Notes under the pieces: model-generated
Told to the model about the DNA's origin: nothing
The model's database searches: none
Seen by the model: the letters and a program-made list of their open reading frames with translations, nothing else
From: Mesorhizobium sp. Root554
GTDB taxonomy: Bacteria > Pseudomonadota > Alphaproteobacteria > Rhizobiales > Rhizobiaceae
Direction of reading: 5' to 3'
DNA length: 64,000 nucleotides
Assembly: GCF_001427025.1 (NCBI RefSeq)
Contig: NZ_LMGA01000001.1
Coordinates: 3,110,016-3,174,015, forward strand
Position numbers and translations under genes: made by a program
Shown: positions 51,596-59,472 of the stretch, in pieces
How positions within the stretch are numbered: the first letter of the stretch is position 1
Layout of the letters: each line of letters opens with the position of its first letter

Positions 51596-52441
51596 CTAGC
51601 CGGAGACACGCCGATGTTCTGCAACGCTGACCGCCAAGGCCATGGCCAGCGCGATGGTGGCGGACAGGGAGCGGAAACCAGCGAAATCCGCTTCGGCGAC
51701 CTCGAACCAGACGGTGGCGAACTGGGCGAGCGGCGAGAAGGACGAATCGGTGATCGCCACCAGCGGCACGCCTCGTTCGGAAATCGCGCGCGCCTCCTCG
51801 ATGGTCGCCGGCGCGTAGGGCGAAAAGCTGATCGCGAGCGCCGCGTCGCCGGGTTTGGCGAAGCCGATCATCTCGGCGTTGAGGCCGCTCGCGGATTCGA
51901 CAAGTTGGCAGCGGATCTCAAGCTTGCTCAGCGCATAGGCGAGGTAGCTGGCCACGGGGTAGGAGCGCCGGCGCGCCAGGATATAGATGGTCTCGGCTTT
52001 GGCCAGCAGCTTGACCGCGCGGTCCAGATGCTCCTCGTCGACCGCGCGCGCAATGTCGTTGAGCGACGTTGTCGCCGCGGCGACGAAGCCCTCGAAAATG
52101 CCGCGATGGCCGGTGCCGGAATCCGCCTCGGCGCGCAGGGCGTTCAATCGTTCCTCATAGGAGGAATTACGCTCCCGCAACCGCTCCCGGAACACCGATT
52201 GCAGGCTGGTGAAGCCATCGAAGCCGAATTGCTGGGCAAAGCGGATCAGCGTCGAAGGCTGCACGCCCGCCGACGTCGCGATGCTGGCGGCGGTTCCGAA
52301 GGCGACGTCGTCCGGATTGTCCAGCGCATAGGCGGCGATCTGCGCGATGCGCTTGGGCAGGTTCTGCCGCCGCTCGAGGATGGCCGAACGCAGTGTCTCG
52401 AAGTCGCGGGGCAGCCGGTCGTCCATCGTGCGTCCTGTCAT
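51596..52441 (-). CDS. iolR: MurR/RpiR family transcriptional regulator, probable IolR
   Basis: This 281-residue protein has an RpiR-type N-terminal helix-turn-helix (about 15-85; VQPSTLIRFAQQFGFDGFTSL) and a sugar-isomerase (SIS) effector domain (about 130-265; IYILARRRSYPVASYLAYAL). IolR of Sinorhizobium meliloti is of this family and represses inositol genes until an iol intermediate binds. The gene lies directly upstream of iolC and is divergent from a Gfo/Idh dehydrogenase. MDDRLPRD at 52426 is an alternative start. Confidence 0.88.
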   Translation of the reverse strand: MTGRTMDDRLPRDFETLRSAILERRQNLPKRIAQIAAYALDNPDDVAFGTAASIATSAGVQPSTLIRFAQQFGFDGFTSLQSVFRERLRERNSSYEERLNALRAEADSGTGHRGIFEGFVAAATTSLNDIARAVDEEHLDRAVKLLAKAETIYILARRRSYPVASYLAYALSKLEIRCQLVESASGLNAEMIGFAKPGDAALAISFSPYAPATIEEARAISERGVPLVAITDSSFSPLAQFATVWFEVAEADFAGFRSLSATIALAMALAVSVAEHRRVSG

Positions 52442-52489
52442 TGCTGTGCGGGCACAATAGCCGGACCGTGCCGCGTCGTCATGGCGAAT

Positions 52490-52503
52490 GATTCATCCAT
52501 TCC
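52490..52503. promoter_or_regulatory. Candidate IolR operator 3 (iolR/dehydrogenase gap)
   Basis: GATTCATCCATTCC agrees at 11 of 14 positions with the consensus of the other three sites; the ATTCC arm is intact and the left arm poor. Its place between the divergent iolR and dehydrogenase genes suggests autoregulation and control of both. Confidence 0.35.
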
Positions 52504-52557
52504 ATTTTCATGAATAACGGACTACGTCATCCACAAAGTTCTGGGAGGAAAGCAGGC

Positions 52558-53670
52558 ATGGTAGGCGTCGGTCTGATCGGCACGGGGTTCATGGGCAAAT
52601 GCCACGCCATTGCCTGGAACGCGGTGAGCGCGGTTTTTCCGCAGGCTGACAGACCGAGGCTGGTTCATCTTGGCGAGGCGAATGCGGAACTGGCCAGCCG
52701 TAAGGGTGTCGAATTCGGCTTTGAAAAGGCATCCGGGGATTGGCGTTCGGTCGTAAACGATCCTGAGGTCGACGTCGTTTCGATCACCACGCCGAACCAG
52801 TTTCACCCCGAGATGGCGATCGCCGCGCTGGCGGCGGGCAAACATGTCTGGTGCGAGAAGCCGATGGCGCCGGCCTTTGCCGACGCGCAAGCCATGACGG
52901 AAGCCGCCAGACGATCCGGCAGGATCGCCGCCCTCGGCTATAACTACATACAGAGCCCGGCGATCCGCCATATCGGAACGCTGCTGGCGGAAGGCGTGAT
53001 CGGCGACCTCAATCATCTGCGCATCGAGATGGACGAGGACTTCATGGCCGATCCGGACGCGCTCTTCGGCTGGAAGCACGAGAAAAGCTCGGGCTATGGC
53101 GCGCTGGATGATTTCGCCGTGCATCCGCTGTCGCTGGTCGCGGTCCTGTTCGGACGGGTGAGCCGCGTGATCTGCGACATGGCCAGGCCCTATGCTGAGC
53201 GCCGCACGGCCGGCGGCAACAGTCGCGCTGTCGAAACGCATGACATCGCCAGCGTGCTGATGCGGCTGGAAAACGGCATGTCGGGCACGCTGCAGGTCAA
53301 CCGCTCGGCCTGGGGACGCAAGGGGCGCATCGCCGTCCAGATATTCGGCTCGAAAGGCTCGATCCTGTTCGACCAGGAACGTTTCAACGAATTCCAACTC
53401 TACGTCACCTCGGACCGCCCGGCCGAGCAGGGCTACCGCACGATTCTCGTTGGCCCTCAGCACACACCCTACGGCGACTTCGTTCCGGCTCCCGGCCATG
53501 GTCTGGGGTTCAACGACCTCAAGATCGTCGAATGTCGGGAACTCCTGGCCGCGATCAGGGGTGATCGCGACACCCGTTTGATCGATTTCGACGACGGGCT
53601 GGAGATCGAGCGCACCGTTCACGCCATGGCCCGTTCGTTCGAGCAGGAACGTTGGGTGGACGTGCGCTGA
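52558..53670 (+). CDS. Gfo/Idh/MocA family oxidoreductase
   Basis: The start at 52558 follows GGGAGGAAAGCAGG and brings the NAD-binding loop VGVGLIGTGFMGK to the N-terminus; the protein has 370 residues. The catalytic-type lysine is in WCEKPMAPAF near residue 100, and the C-terminal alpha-beta domain has WKHEKSSGYGALDDFAVH near 180. Proteins of this type oxidise inositols or sugars with NAD. Its divergent position from iolR suggests action on an inositol isomer or an inosose, in addition to IolG. Confidence 0.88.
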   Translation: MVGVGLIGTGFMGKCHAIAWNAVSAVFPQADRPRLVHLGEANAELASRKGVEFGFEKASGDWRSVVNDPEVDVVSITTPNQFHPEMAIAALAAGKHVWCEKPMAPAFADAQAMTEAARRSGRIAALGYNYIQSPAIRHIGTLLAEGVIGDLNHLRIEMDEDFMADPDALFGWKHEKSSGYGALDDFAVHPLSLVAVLFGRVSRVICDMARPYAERRTAGGNSRAVETHDIASVLMRLENGMSGTLQVNRSAWGRKGRIAVQIFGSKGSILFDQERFNEFQLYVTSDRPAEQGYRTILVGPQHTPYGDFVPAPGHGLGFNDLKIVECRELLAAIRGDRDTRLIDFDDGLEIERTVHAMARSFEQERWVDVR

Positions 53671-53677
53671 GATATCG

Positions 53678-53707
53678 GCTGGGGGAACGGTAACGCCGCT
53701 CCCCAGC
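53678..53707. terminator. Hairpin between convergent dehydrogenase and aroG genes
   Basis: GCTGGGG and CCCCAGC form a 7-bp stem around a 16-base loop in the 54-base gap between the two convergent stops. There is no U-run on either strand, so it is at best a weak terminator. Confidence 0.3.
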
Positions 53708-53724
53708 TTCGTCGCTCCTTGCCT

Positions 53725-54816
53725 TCAGGCTACCCCGGAACGCTTGGCGACTACGGCGTCCCGTGACGCCCGACGCTTTCCGACCGCGTCGGCCAGCCCG
53801 CGCAGCACCGTCTCCGTCGTCTCCCAGTCGATGCATCCGTCGGTGATGCTCTGCCCATAGACCAGTGGCTTGCCGGGAACGACATCCTGCCGGCCGGCAA
53901 CCAGATTGCTTTCGACCATGACGCCGATGATGCGGTCGTCACCGGCGGCGACCTGGCCGGCCACATCGGCGGCGACCGTGGGCTGGTTCTCCGGCTTCTT
54001 CAAGCTGTTGGCATGGCTGACGTCGATCATCAGGCGCGGCACGATGCCGACGCGGAGAAGTTCGGCGCAGGCCGCATCGACGCTCGCCGCGTCATAATTG
54101 GGCGTCAGGCCGCCGCGCAGGATGACATGGCAGTCCTCATTGCCGGTGGTTGTCGCGATGGCGCTGCGTCCGGCCTTCGTCACCGCCATGAAATGGTGCG
54201 GCTGCGCGGCCGATTTCACCGCGTCGGCGGCGATGCGCAGATTGCCATCGGTGCCGTTCTTGAAGCCGACCGGACAGGACAGGCCGGACGCCAGTTCGCG
54301 GTGGATCTGGCTTTCGGTCGTGCGCGCTCCGATGGCGCCCCAGGATACAAGGTCGGCGATGTATTGCGGCGTTGTCATGTCGAGGAATTCGGTCGCCGCC
54401 GGCAGGCCGAGATTGTTGACGGCGGCCAGCACATTGCGCGCCAGCCTCAATCCCTTGTCGATGTTGAAGCTGCCGTTGAGGTCGGGATCGTTGATCAGGC
54501 CCTTCCAGCCGACCGTCGTACGCGGCTTTTCGAAATAGACGCGCATGACGATCTCGAGCCGGTCCGAAAGAACTTCGCGCAGCGCCGCCAGACGGCTGGC
54601 ATAGTCCACGGCCGCGGCCGGGTCGTGGATCGAACAGGGCCCGACAACGACGATCAGCCGATCGTCGACGCCGGTCAGCACGGCATGAATGGCGTTGCGC
54701 GACGCCGTGACGGTGCGCGTCGCCGTCAGCGTGCGCGGGATTTCCTGCATCACCTGATCAGGTGTGCTCAGTTCCTTGAGTTGGGTGACCCGAAGGTCGT
54801 CTGTGGTGGTCAACAC
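53725..54816 (-). CDS. aroG: 3-deoxy-7-phosphoheptulonate synthase (DAHP synthase, class I)
   Basis: The enzyme condenses phosphoenolpyruvate and erythrose 4-phosphate, the first step of aromatic amino acid synthesis. The 363-residue protein is of the AroG/F/H class: VVVGPCSIHDPAAAVDYA near residue 57, RVYFEKPRTTVGWKGLINDP near 90, and FKNGTDGNLRIAADAV near 185. It is transcribed alone, into a gap before the convergent dehydrogenase. Upstream is a complete-looking attenuator with an aromatic-rich leader peptide (54855-55011), so expression should rise when charged Phe, Trp or Tyr tRNA is short. Confidence 0.96.
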   Translation of the reverse strand: MLTTTDDLRVTQLKELSTPDQVMQEIPRTLTATRTVTASRNAIHAVLTGVDDRLIVVVGPCSIHDPAAAVDYASRLAALREVLSDRLEIVMRVYFEKPRTTVGWKGLINDPDLNGSFNIDKGLRLARNVLAAVNNLGLPAATEFLDMTTPQYIADLVSWGAIGARTTESQIHRELASGLSCPVGFKNGTDGNLRIAADAVKSAAQPHHFMAVTKAGRSAIATTTGNEDCHVILRGGLTPNYDAASVDAACAELLRVGIVPRLMIDVSHANSLKKPENQPTVAADVAGQVAAGDDRIIGVMVESNLVAGRQDVVPGKPLVYGQSITDGCIDWETTETVLRGLADAVGKRRASRDAVVAKRSGVA

Positions 54817-54854
54817 GGCTTTCTGCTCCAGATTTGGAGACCTGCCGGCTGAAA

Positions 54855-54880
54855 CAAAAAAGCCGCCAGGTCTGGCGGCT
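54855..54880 (-). terminator. Attenuator terminator of aroG
   Basis: On the minus strand, AGCCGCCAG-ac-CTGGCGGCT (54880-54861) is followed by a run of T (54860-54855). It stands 39 bases upstream of the aroG ATG. Its first arm can instead pair with CTGGCGGC inside the leader-peptide frame. Confidence 0.88.
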
Positions 54881-54904
54881 GTTCGGATATTGATGCTGCA
54901 ATCT

Positions 54905-54976
54905 TTAGATCGAGCGCAATCCTCCCGCCGCCAGCGAGTAGCTAAAATACCAAAACGAGGCGGTCAGGTTGATCAT
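54905..54976 (-). CDS. aroG leader peptide (23 aa) with Phe-Trp-Tyr-Phe-Ser-Tyr
   Basis: The 23-codon frame starts ATG ATC AAC and ends TAA. Codons 8-13 read Phe-Trp-Tyr-Phe-Ser-Tyr, five aromatic residues of six, covering all three end products of the pathway. CCGCC in codons 5-6 (54963-54959) can pair with GGCGG in codons 15-17 (54932-54928). The latter can also pair with the first arm of the terminator. A ribosome stalled on the aromatic codons would cover the first segment and favour antitermination. The predicted transcription start coincides with the A of the ATG, so the message is probably leaderless, as known for the trp leader of Sinorhizobium. Confidence 0.82.
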   Translation of the reverse strand: MINLTASFWYFSYSLAAGGLRSI

Positions 54977-54982
54977 GCAGGC

Positions 54983-55011
54983 CTAATAGCCGAAGCTTGG
55001 GCGTTTGTCAC
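54983..55011 (-). promoter_or_regulatory. Promoter of the aroG leader
   Basis: On the minus strand, GTGACA (55011-55006), a 17-base spacer and TATTAG (54988-54983) make a good sigma-70 promoter. Counting seven bases past the -10 puts the start at 54976, the A of the leader-peptide ATG. Confidence 0.6.
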
Positions 55012-55022
55012 GCACGATGTCG

Positions 55023-55817
55023 TTACTCGCCGATGATGCCCGCCACATGCTGGTCGTAGTCGATCAGCGCACCGGTCATGATGCCGGACTGCGGCGACAG
55101 CATATAGGTGATCAGCCCGGCCAGCTCATGCGTCTTGGCAAGCTGGCCCATCGGCGCGGCGGCCTCGGCCTTTTGCAACCAGTCCGCGCCCGCGCCATGG
55201 AATTTGGCCTGCGTCTGCGCTTCGCCGGGCGTGTCCATCCAGCCCGGCAGCACGCCGTTGCAACGGATGCGGTTGCGGCGGTAGGCGTTGGCGACATTCT
55301 TGGTCAGGGTCGCCAGTGCACCCTTGCTGGCCGAATAGGACGACAGGAAGGACTGGCCGCCATGGACGTTGACCGACAGCACGTTGACGATCGACCCCGG
55401 CTGCTTCGTTTCCAGCAGGTGCTTCACCAGCCCCTGCATCAAAAAGAACGGTCCGCGCACATTGGTGTCGAACATGTCGTCGAACATTTGCGGCGTGGTC
55501 TCCACCAGCGAACCGCGCGCGGCCGACGCGGCTGCGTTCACCAGCGCGTTGAGGCTGCCAAAACGGCTGATGCCGGTCTCGACGGCCTTCAGGCATTCAT
55601 TCGGGTCGGCAAGATCGGCGGCGATGAAAATCGCCTCGGCGCCAAGCTTCTCCAGTTCGGCGACGGCGACACGGCCTTTTTCCTCGGAGCGTCCGAGCAG
55701 AACCAGCGACCGGCAGCCCTCGTCGATCAGCTGGCGCGCAACGGCAAGGCCGACGCCCTGCGCGCCGCCGGTGATCAGTGCTTTGGTCTTGGCGTTGCGC
55801 GTCGTCATCTCGGACAT
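55023..55817 (-). CDS. Short-chain dehydrogenase/reductase family oxidoreductase
   Basis: This 264-residue SDR has the NAD(P)-binding TGGAQGVGLAVA near residue 17, NAAASAARG near 90, and the catalytic S-Y-K set (SVNVHG..., YSASK near 160). The residue after the nucleotide loop (GRSEEK) suggests NADP use. It lies 32 bases after iolG on the same strand, so cotranscription is likely, and a role with inositols or derived polyols is plausible. The aroG promoter begins just beyond its stop. Confidence 0.88.
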   Translation of the reverse strand: MSEMTTRNAKTKALITGGAQGVGLAVARQLIDEGCRSLVLLGRSEEKGRVAVAELEKLGAEAIFIAADLADPNECLKAVETGISRFGSLNALVNAAASAARGSLVETTPQMFDDMFDTNVRGPFFLMQGLVKHLLETKQPGSIVNVLSVNVHGGQSFLSSYSASKGALATLTKNVANAYRRNRIRCNGVLPGWMDTPGEAQTQAKFHGAGADWLQKAEAAAPMGQLAKTHELAGLITYMLSPQSGIMTGALIDYDQHVAGIIGE

Positions 55818-55849
55818 GGTGACCTCCGGTCAGGTTTCGAAGCCAGGAC

Positions 55850-56845
55850 CTAGGCCTGGATGCGGATGGTCTTGCCTTGCTTCGCCGACTTCAATGCGGC
55901 GTCGGCGAGTTTCAGCGCCGCCAGCCCGTCGGCGCCGCTCGGCGAGGCCTTGCCCTTGCGGCTCATCGTGTCGATGAAGGCGGCGATCTCGTTGGCATAG
56001 GCATCGATGTAGCGCGTCATGAAGAAGTCGTGCAGCGGCGGGCGGGTGTAGCCCTTGTCGTTGGCGATTTCGATTGAAACCGGCCGCTGGTTCTCGGCAG
56101 CCACCATGCCCTTCGAACCATGCACCTCGATACGCTGGTCGTAGCCATAGGTGGCGCGGCGCGAGTTGGAGATGACGCATTGCTTGCCCGACGCGGTTTC
56201 GAGGATGACGCTGACCGAATCGTAGTCGCCGGCTTCGCCGATCTTCTTGTCGACCAGCACCGAGGCGTGTGCCGAGACAGACACCGGCTCTTCGCCCAGC
56301 AGAAAACGCGCCATGTCGAAATCGTGGATGGTCATGTCGCGGAAGATACCGCCCGAACGCTTGATGTAATCGACCGGCGGCGCGCCGGGATCGCGCGAGG
56401 TGATCGTTACCATCTCGACCTTGCCGATGGCGCCGTCATCGATGGTCTTCTTGACCGCCATGAAATGCGGGTCGAAGCGGCGATTGAAACCCACCATCAG
56501 CGCCGCTCTGGTCTTCTCCACCACGGCCAGGCACTTCTCCACGCGCTTGACGTCGAGGTCGACGGGTTTCTCGCAGAAGATCGCTTTGCCGGCCTTGGCG
56601 AAGCGCTCGATCAGGTCGGCATGCGTGTCGGTCGGCGTGCAGATGACCACGGCGTCGATGTCGTCGGCCTTTTCGATGGCTTCGATCGTACGCACCTCGG
56701 CCCCGTATAGGGAGGATATTTCCCTGGCCGCCTTTTCGAAAGCGTCCGCTACCGCGACCAGCCGCGCATTGGGGTTGGCGCCGACGGCGCGGGCATGCAC
56801 CTTGCCGATGCGGCCTGCGCCAAGCAGGCCAAAACGAACCGTCAT
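55850..56845 (-). CDS. iolG: Inositol 2-dehydrogenase
   Basis: IolG oxidises myo-inositol to 2-keto-myo-inositol with NAD, the first step of the pathway. The 331-residue Gfo/Idh protein has the NAD loop RFGLLGAGRIGKVHA, the catalytic lysine in FCEKPVDLDV near 97, and FRDMTIHDFDMARFLLGEEP near 165 with the conserved Asp and His. A strong SD (GGGAGGAG) precedes the ATG. A candidate IolR site lies 75 bases upstream, linking it to iolC-D-E-B about 4 kb away. The SDR gene follows. Confidence 0.94.
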   Translation of the reverse strand: MTVRFGLLGAGRIGKVHARAVGANPNARLVAVADAFEKAAREISSLYGAEVRTIEAIEKADDIDAVVICTPTDTHADLIERFAKAGKAIFCEKPVDLDVKRVEKCLAVVEKTRAALMVGFNRRFDPHFMAVKKTIDDGAIGKVEMVTITSRDPGAPPVDYIKRSGGIFRDMTIHDFDMARFLLGEEPVSVSAHASVLVDKKIGEAGDYDSVSVILETASGKQCVISNSRRATYGYDQRIEVHGSKGMVAAENQRPVSIEIANDKGYTRPPLHDFFMTRYIDAYANEIAAFIDTMSRKGKASPSGADGLAALKLADAALKSAKQGKTIRIQA

Positions 56846-56919
56846 GAGATTCTCCTCCCGGAGCCGCGAGGAGGCAGCATCCGCATTTCAGAATATGGAA
56901 ACCAAACTTCAGCTTGGAT

Positions 56920-56933
56920 GAAACATTTATTCC
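56920..56933. promoter_or_regulatory. Candidate IolR operator 4 (iolG)
   Basis: GAAACATTTATTCC differs at one position from GGAA-N6-TTCC and agrees at 12 of 14 positions with the site at 51542. It lies 75 bases upstream of the iolG start. Confidence 0.5.
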
Positions 56934-57024
56934 AAACAGGAAATCGACGTCAAGCTAGTGCTGAAGGTGTTTTTGGCCCGTTCAGATGTAGCCAAAGTTG
57001 GTGTTCCGGCAATAGCGTCAATCG

Positions 57025-57984
57025 TTAGAAAAGCGCCTGAAGCTCGGGCAGCTTGTCGTTGACCAGCCAGCCGTAGTAATTTTCCTCGGGCATTTTCGCC
57101 GGCTCTCCGGCCGCAATTCGGCGGTCGTTCTCCGCCTTCAGTGCGTAGGCGCGCTGTTCGGGATTGCCGACATTGTAAAGCGTGGCGGTAATGCCCGGGT
57201 TCTTCGAAATGTCGTAGCCGGCGATCTGGCGATAGGCATCAATGGATGTCTTCAGCGTCGCTGCCACGTAGTTCAGCGTCAGGTCCGGGTCCATGATGGT
57301 CTTGTAGACCTCGTTCGGATCGCTGGCGTCCAGTTTCGGCAGTCCCGAAACGCGGTTGACGAGGTCGCTCATCTGCAGCGCGGTGAGCGGGTTGAGCTGT
57401 CCAAGTCCAAAGGTCTGGCCGGCATAATATGGCTGGAAGAACACGGCGCCGAAGCGGTTGTCGGGAAAGCCTTCGCCACCCACCGTCTTGCCCCGGAAGG
57501 AACGGTTCCACACCTGCTCGCGGCAGGCCCAGAGGTCATAGCTGCCGCTCTGGCCGGCGCAGCGGGAAAACTGCGGCCGTCGCACGAAGTCGGTGATGTC
57601 CTCGCCTTCGTAGGAAAAGGTCAGCTTGCGCGACAAATAGGAGATCGCCTTGACGTAGTAGGTCTGCAGCCGGTCGTAGGCGTCGACATTGTAGGTGTGC
57701 TCGCCGACGATGGCGCCGACGATATGCATCGGATCGATGCCGTAGCGGGAGGCCGCTTCGCGAATCTTCGAACGAAGCCCGCCATCGTTCTGCAGCAGCG
57801 CATAGACCTTGCGATACTTCGCCTGGAAGGTCGTGTTGGTGGCCTGCGTGCGCCGGCTCGATGCGCCGGGGATCGGCGGCTGTTCGGCATTCCGGTTGCC
57901 GGGCGGCACAAGGGTCGCCGCGGTCGCCGGCAACGCTGCCGCGATCAACATCAAGCCGAGAAAAAGGAAGATCAGTTTTTTCAC
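57025..57984 (-). CDS. DUF1402 family exported protein, lysozyme-like features
   Basis: A GTG at 57984 (VKKLIFLFLGLMLIAAALP) gives a typical signal peptide cut near residue 23; the frame is open to 58122 without a better start. The 319-residue protein belongs to DUF1402, known mainly in Rhizobiales. Segments resemble lytic transglycosylases in order and spacing: a helix ending IVGAIVGEHTYN (E95 as possible catalytic acid), TFGLGQLNPLTALQM (G-x-G-Q at 193-196) and ITATLYNVGNP (near 265-275). It may therefore act on peptidoglycan in the periplasm. The family call is good; the enzymatic call is inference. Confidence 0.82.
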   Translation of the reverse strand: MKKLIFLFLGLMLIAAALPATAATLVPPGNRNAEQPPIPGASSRRTQATNTTFQAKYRKVYALLQNDGGLRSKIREAASRYGIDPMHIVGAIVGEHTYNVDAYDRLQTYYVKAISYLSRKLTFSYEGEDITDFVRRPQFSRCAGQSGSYDLWACREQVWNRSFRGKTVGGEGFPDNRFGAVFFQPYYAGQTFGLGQLNPLTALQMSDLVNRVSGLPKLDASDPNEVYKTIMDPDLTLNYVAATLKTSIDAYRQIAGYDISKNPGITATLYNVGNPEQRAYALKAENDRRIAAGEPAKMPEENYYGWLVNDKLPELQALF

Positions 57985-58151
57985 GCGCCGCCGCCCGAGC
58001 CTGTTGCCGCGCAAACTAGGGTGAGCACCCGCAGGAGTCGAGAGCTTGATGGCCGGGCGCAATGAAAGCGGCCGAAGCTGCTTCCATTTCGCCACACTTC
58101 CGGTGGACGGCGCGATATTCACCTCGACGGCCTCCCGGATTAAAGCGGTGA

Positions 58152-59462
58152 TTAAAGAATAAACCGCGACAAGTCCGTGTTCCGGGACAAATCGCCGACA
58201 TGCTTCTCGACATAGGCGGCGTCGATCGTCACGGCAGTGCCGTTGCGGTCCGGCGCATCGTAGGAAATGTCGTCCAGCACCCGCTCCATCACCGTTTGCA
58301 GCCGCCGCGCGCCGATATTCTCCACGCTGGAATTGAGGTCGACGGCGATGCCCGCGAGCGAATCGATGGCGTCCGGCGTGAAGTCGAGCGTCACGCCTTC
58401 CGTGCCCATCAGCGCGATATACTGCTTGATCAGGCTGGCTTCGGTCTCGGTCAGGATGCGGACGAAATCCTCCTTCTCCAGCGCACGCAACTCGACCCGG
58501 ATCGGCAGACGGCCTTGAAGTTCAGGCAGAAGGTCCGATGGCTTCGACACATGGAAGGCGCCTGACGCGATGAACAGGATATGGTCCGTCTTGATCGGCC
58601 CGTACTTCGTCGCCACCGTCGTGCCTTCGACCAGCGGCAGCAGGTCGCGCTGCACGCCTTCGCGCGACGGACCACCGGAAATGTCGGAGCGGGCGGCAAT
58701 CTTGTCGATTTCGTCGAGAAAGACGATGCCGTCATTTTCTGCAGATTCCAGCGCCCTGCGGATCACCTCGTCCTGGTCGAGCAACTTGTCGGATTCATCC
58801 GAAATCAGCAGCTCGTAGGATTCCTTGACCGTGGTCTTGCGCGTCTTGGTGCGCTTGCCGCCCATGGCTTTCTGCATCATGTCGGACAGGTTGATCATGC
58901 CGACGCTGCCGCCCGGCATGCCGGGAATGTCGAAGCCGGGCATGCCGCCATTGCCGGTATCGGCGACCTCGATCTCGATCTCCTTGTCGTCCATTTCGCC
59001 GTCGCGCAACTTCTTCTTGAAGCTGTCGCGGGTGGCGGGCGACGCCGTCTTGCCGACCAGCGCTTCCAGGACGCGTTCCTCGGCATTGATGTGGGCGCGC
59101 GCCTTGACGTCCTCGCGCATCTTTTCGCGCACCAGGCCGATGGCGGTTTCGACGAGGTCGCGGATGATCTGCTCGACATCGCGGCCGACATAGCCGACCT
59201 CGGTGAACTTGGTCGCCTCGACCTTGATGAACGGCGCGCCCGCCAGCTTGGCGAGCCGGCGTGAAATCTCGGTCTTGCCGACGCCGGTCGGACCGATCAT
59301 CAGGATGTTCTTCGGCATCACCTCTTCGCGCATCTGGCCTTCCAACTGCTGGCGCCGCCAGCGGTTGCGCAGGGCGATGGCCACGGCGCGCTTGGCGTCC
59401 TTCTGGCCGATGATGAAACGGTCGAGCTCGGAAACGATCTCGCGCGGGGAGAAATTGCTCAT
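58152..59462 (-). CDS. hslU: ATP-dependent protease ATPase subunit HslU
   Basis: HslU unfolds substrates and feeds them to the HslV peptidase. The 436-residue AAA+ protein has Walker [13 protein letters not shown] near residue 54, Walker [13 protein letters not shown] near 248, sensor and arginine-finger regions, and the C-terminal [11 protein letters not shown] tail that docks on HslV. Between it and hslV are a GNAT gene and two membrane-protein genes on the same strand. In many rhizobia only the GNAT gene intervenes, so the arrangement is extended here. Confidence 0.97.
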   Translation of the reverse strand: MSNFSPREIVSELDRFIIGQKDAKRAVAIALRNRWRRQQLEGQMREEVMPKNILMIGPTGVGKTEISRRLAKLAGAPFIKVEATKFTEVGYVGRDVEQIIRDLVETAIGLVREKMREDVKARAHINAEERVLEALVGKTASPATRDSFKKKLRDGEMDDKEIEIEVADTGNGGMPGFDIPGMPGGSVGMINLSDMMQKAMGGKRTKTRKTTVKESYELLISDESDKLLDQDEVIRRALESAENDGIVFLDEIDKIAARSDISGGPSREGVQRDLLPLVEGTTVATKYGPIKTDHILFIASGAFHVSKPSDLLPELQGRLPIRVELRALEKEDFVRILTETEASLIKQYIALMGTEGVTLDFTPDAIDSLAGIAVDLNSSVENIGARRLQTVMERVLDDISYDAPDRNGTAVTIDAAYVEKHVGDLSRNTDLSRFIL

Positions 59463-59472
59463 GGAGAATACA

